Part shown: one piece after another, positions 4,044-6,900 of the stretch | How the letters are laid out: every line of letters begins with the position of its first letter | Position numbering within the stretch: position 1 is the stretch's first letter | Assembly: GCA_030433195.1 (NCBI GenBank) | Contig: JAUIME010000275.1 | Location: 1 to 6,900 of the forward strand | Source: a bacterium | Lineage (GTDB): Bacteria > Planctomycetota > JACOTG01 > JAUIME01 | Direction: 5' to 3' | Length of the DNA: 6,900 nt | Program-made: the position numbers and the translations under genes | Notes under the pieces: generated by a model | The model's input: only the letters and a program-made list of their open reading frames with translations | What the model was told of the DNA's origin: nothing | The model's database searches: none

Positions 4044-6900
4044 CCGGCCCGTTCGTGCTCGATCCGTCGTGTGAGCCGTCTCCGGGCTCGTCGTCTCCCG
4101 CGGCCCGAACGAGGGCGGCGACCCCGCGCTTCACGTCTTCGAGGATGACGTAGACCGCCGGAACGAGCCCGAGGATGATGAACGTCGCAAAGAGGATTCC
4201 GAAGCCGATCGAGATCGCCATCGGGATCAGGAATCGTGCCTGCATCGACGTTTCGAAGATCATCGGCGCGAGACCGAAGAACGTCGTGAGGGACGTGAGC
4301 AGGATCGGTCGGAAACGCCGTTCGCCGGCGAGGCAGACGGCCTCGATCAAGTCGTTCTCTTTGCGGTCGCGCGCTTCGTTCGCGGTCACGACGAGCACGA
4401 GCGAGTCGTTGACGACGACCCCCGCGAGCGCGATCAACCCGAAGATGCTGATCATACTGAGCCCGTAGCCGAGCAGGAAGTGGCCGACGACCGCACCGAT
4501 CAAGCCGAACGGAATACTCAGCATGACGATGACGGGTTGCCAGTAGCTACGGAACGGCACGGCGAGCAAGCCGTACACGACGAGCATCGCGAGCGCGAAG
4601 CCCATGCCGAGGGCGCGGAACGTGTCGCGCTGGTTCGCCTGTTCCCCTTCGAGCGAGTAACCGAGACCCGGATACTTCGCGAGCAGCGCGGGCAGTTCGT
4701 TCTCGCGAACTTCGGCGAGGATCTTGTTGGCGTTCGAGACGTTCTCGTCGACGTCGGCGGTGACCGACAGGGTGCGCCGCCCCTCTCGTCGTTCGATGCG
4801 CGTGTACGCGCGTCCTTCTTCGATCGTCGCGGCCTCGCGCAGCGGAATCTCGCCACCGCCCGGCGTTCGTAGTACGAGCTCTTCGACGGTTTGCAGCGTG
4901 CTGCGCTCGGTCTCGGGAAGTCGGACGAGGACCTTCACCTCGTTGCGTCCGCGCTGTTGTCGCAGCGCCTCCGAGCCGTAGAATGCGCCGCGCACTTGCT
5001 CGGCGAGATCGGCCGCCGTCATCCCGAGGCTGCGAGCCTCCGGCTTCAAGCGGAAGCTGAGCTGCGGCTTGCCACGCGCGAATCCATCGTCGAGATCGGT
5101 GATTCCGGCGTACGCCTCGAGCTCGCCCGCGAGCTCCTCCGCCGCGGCCTCGAGCACCTCGGTGTCGCGATGGCTGAGCTGGATGTCGACGGGTGCGCCG
5201 CCGCCCGCCTCGACTTGTGCGTTGAACGTCATCGACTCGAGCCCCGGGAGTCGCGGTGTGTTCGCACGCCAAGCCTCGGCGAAGTCGACGCCGCTGATGT
5301 CTCGTTGACCGCTCGGCACGAGGAACACCTGGATGCCGACGACGTGGCTTCCCGACGAGGAGAAGATCTCCGGGGGACCGCCGACCCCAGCTGCGATCGG
5401 CGCGCCGATCTGCGTGAAGATGCCACGCGAGATCTCGGGGCCACCGGTCTCTTCGAGCGTGCGTCGCGCGGACTCGAGGAGCACCTCCTGCACCTCGCGC
5501 GAGCGATCGACGGCGACCCCGAACGGCAGGGTGGCTTGCACCGTGACGACGTCGGAGTCGATGCGCGGCAAGAACGAGAAGCGCAGGTGCCCACCCGCGA
5601 TCGTCCCGACCGCGAGAAGCAGAAGCGCGAGTCCGCCCGCGAAGGTGGCGTAGCGGAAGCGTACGAGGACTCGGACCGACGGTGCGTAGATGACGTCGAT
5701 GACCCACTGAAGCGCACGCGAGAAGTAGTGGTTGGGTACCGCGAGAGCGCGCCACAGGATCGAGTGCGATCCCGGTGTCGACAAGTGCGCGGGCAAGATG
5801 AACAGCGACTCGACCAGCGACACGACGAACACCGCGACGGTGATCGACGGAATCTGGAGGAACAGGTTGCCCGAGGCACCCGGAACGAAGAACAACGGCA
5901 TGAACGCGACGATGTTCGTCAGCACGGCGAAGGTGATCGGTGCGGCGATCTGTCGCGCGCCGACGATGGCGGCTTCGGCGAACGAGTACCCCTTCTGGCG
6001 CATTTCGAAGATGTTCTCGCCCATCACGACCGCGTCGTCGACGATGATACCGAGGGTCACGATGAACGCGAAGAGCGAGATCATGTTGATCGACGCGCCG
6101 GTCAGCGGGATGAACAAGAACGAACCGAGGATCGAGATCGGAATGCCGAGCGTGACCCAGAACGCGAGTTTCGGATCGAGGAAAAGCCCGAGAATCAGCA
6201 GTACGAGCGCGAGTCCGAGGAACGCGTTCTTGATGAGGAGTTGCATGCGTTCGCGATAGATCTCGGAGCTGTCGTTCCAGATCGTCATGCCGATGCCCGG
6301 GGGCAGGTCCGCCTCGTGTTCGCGTAGGTATCCGCGGACGGCGTCCGATACCGATTGCGGAGTCTCGTTGCCGACGCGGTACACGTCGACGCGGGCGGCG
6401 CGTCGGCCTTCGAAGAAGGTCTCTTGGTCGGTTTCTTCAAAGTCGTCGCGGATGTCCGCGATCTCGCCGAGCCGTACGATGGTGCCGTCGGCGGTCGTCG
6501 CGACGGCGATGTCGGCGTACTCGCGAGCGTAATCGCGTCGCTCTTGTGTTCGAAGGAGGATCTCGCCGCCGTCGGTGCGCACGCCGCCTGCCGGCAGCTC
6601 GATCGCCGTGCGTCGAACGATCCCCGCCACTTGGGGAAGCGTGAGCCCGAGCTCGCGCAACGTCGCCTGCGGAATCTCGATCGCGATCTCGAGCGGGCGG
6701 ACGGCGCCGAGCTCGGCGAGCGTCACGTCGTCGAGCTGCAGCAAGTCGTCCCGCGTCGTCTCGGCCAGGTTGCGGATCGTCGATTCGTCGACGTCTCCGT
6801 GGATCAACAGCGACAACACTTGGTTGCGCTGTTCGATGAGACTCACGACGGGTCGCTCGGCGAGTTCGGGGAACGACTGGATGCGGTCGACCGCGTTCTT
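3967..6900 (-). CDS. RND-family efflux permease subunit, lacking only its N-terminus at the right edge
   Basis: Inner-membrane proton-driven exporter of the AcrB superfamily, working with a periplasmic adaptor and outer-membrane channel not in this window. The frame is open at base 6900 and 977 residues are visible; TM1 and most of the first porter subdomain are missing. Numbered from 6900, predicted membrane helices are about 223-241, 246-264, 270-294, 321-340, 348-370, 418-437, 763-782, 789-808, 814-838, 864-882 and 888-919, with a large porter domain between TM7 and TM8. TM4 keeps the proton-relay pair Asp288-Asp289 (GIIVDDAVVMGEN). TM10 reads GVVVNDSLVLV, so Asn831 stands where AcrB has Lys940. 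The RPILLTS motif (864-870) before TM11 is kept. This suggests a drug or hydrophobic-compound pump rather than a CusA-type metal pump, but substrate is not known. A GTG at 6846 is internal, not a start. The last ~45 residues are a hydrophilic Gly/Ser/Pro/Arg tail overlapping the neighbouring gene. Confidence 0.95.
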   Translation of the reverse strand, partial: KNAVDRIQSFPELAERPVVSLIEQRNQVLSLLIHGDVDESTIRNLAETTRDDLLQLDDVTLAELGAVRPLEIAIEIPQATLRELGLTLPQVAGIVRRTAIELPAGGVRTDGGEILLRTQERRDYAREYADIAVATTADGTIVRLGEIADIRDDFEETDQETFFEGRRAARVDVYRVGNETPQSVSDAVRGYLREHEADLPPGIGMTIWNDSSEIYRERMQLLIKNAFLGLALVLLILGLFLDPKLAFWVTLGIPISILGSFLFIPLTGASINMISLFAFIVTLGIIVDDAVVMGENIFEMRQKGYSFAEAAIVGARQIAAPITFAVLTNIVAFMPLFFVPGASGNLFLQIPSITVAVFVVSLVESLFILPAHLSTPGSHSILWRALAVPNHYFSRALQWVIDVIYAPSVRVLVRFRYATFAGGLALLLLAVGTIAGGHLRFSFLPRIDSDVVTVQATLPFGVAVDRSREVQEVLLESARRTLEETGGPEISRGIFTQIGAPIAAGVGGPPEIFSSSGSHVVGIQVFLVPSGQRDISGVDFAEAWRANTPRLPGLESMTFNAQVEAGGGAPVDIQLSHRDTEVLEAAAEELAGELEAYAGITDLDDGFARGKPQLSFRLKPEARSLGMTAADLAEQVRGAFYGSEALRQQRGRNEVKVLVRLPETERSTLQTVEELVLRTPGGGEIPLREAATIEEGRAYTRIERREGRRTLSVTADVDENVSNANKILAEVRENELPALLAKYPGLGYSLEGEQANQRDTFRALGMGFALAMLVVYGLLAVPFRSYWQPVIVMLSIPFGLIGAVVGHFLLGYGLSMISIFGLIALAGVVVNDSLVLVVTANEARDRKENDLIEAVCLAGERRFRPILLTSLTTFFGLAPMIFETSMQARFLIPMAISIGFGILFATFIILGLVPAVYVILEDVKRGVAALVRAAGDDEPGDGSHDGSSTNGPATRSGDPRRAGGGRTPHAPQPSASA

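Noticed and set aside
4073..4089. GAGCC/GGCTC inverted repeat just after the YbhP-like gene as a terminator
   Set aside because: The stem is only 5 bp with a 7 nt loop, there is no T-run on either side, and it lies inside the permease coding sequence.
4891..6327. A 478-codon plus-strand open frame opposite the RND permease
   Set aside because: Its product is a highly charged Arg/Asp/Glu-rich string without a recognisable domain. It lies wholly opposite a well-conserved permease, and long antisense frames are expected in high-GC coding DNA.
6844..6846. GTG codon as the start of the RND permease
   Set aside because: The frame continues upstream to the window edge with sequence typical of the first porter subdomain (VDRIQSFPELAERP), so this is an internal valine.

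Overview
The window is high-GC bacterial DNA, densely coding, with short ribosome-binding-site-led genes. It most resembles a planctomycete or a related PVC/Acidobacteria-type genome. The main reason is the gene pair on the left: an ECF-like sigma factor of the type common in Planctomycetota, followed on the same strand by a Ser/Thr protein kinase with an N-terminal four-cysteine ribbon. This taxonomic guess is an inference from gene content only.

Layout. On the minus strand from position 2281 down to 1 there are three co-directional genes: a 2,3-bisphosphoglycerate-dependent phosphoglycerate mutase (gpmA, 2281 to 1583), the sigma factor (1515 to 751) and the kinase (618 to beyond the left edge). 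A 146 bp divergent intergenic region (2282-2427) separates these from a plus-strand pair: type I methionine aminopeptidase (map, 2428-3273) and a YbhP-like endonuclease/exonuclease/phosphatase-fold protein (3312-4043), probably one transcript. The right 42% is a single minus-strand gene for an RND-family efflux permease (3967 to beyond the right edge). It converges on the phosphatase-fold gene and overlaps its last 77 bp. There is no gene-free stretch longer than 146 bp. I see no RNA gene, insertion sequence, CRISPR array or prophage element.

How the genes may work together. The sigma factor and kinase form a plausible signalling pair in which phosphorylation, rather than an anti-sigma factor, could control sigma activity. 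The evidence is adjacency plus a weakened acidic patch in sigma region 2.2. gpmA (glycolysis) and map (protein N-terminal maturation) are housekeeping genes. The RND permease needs a periplasmic adaptor and an outer-membrane channel, neither of which is in view. I did not find a clearly undescribed system. The most interesting points are the sigma-kinase pair, a cluster of GTGAC/GTCAC half-sites ahead of the sigma gene, and the coding overlap in which the permease tail is read from the opposite strand of the phosphatase-fold catalytic motif.
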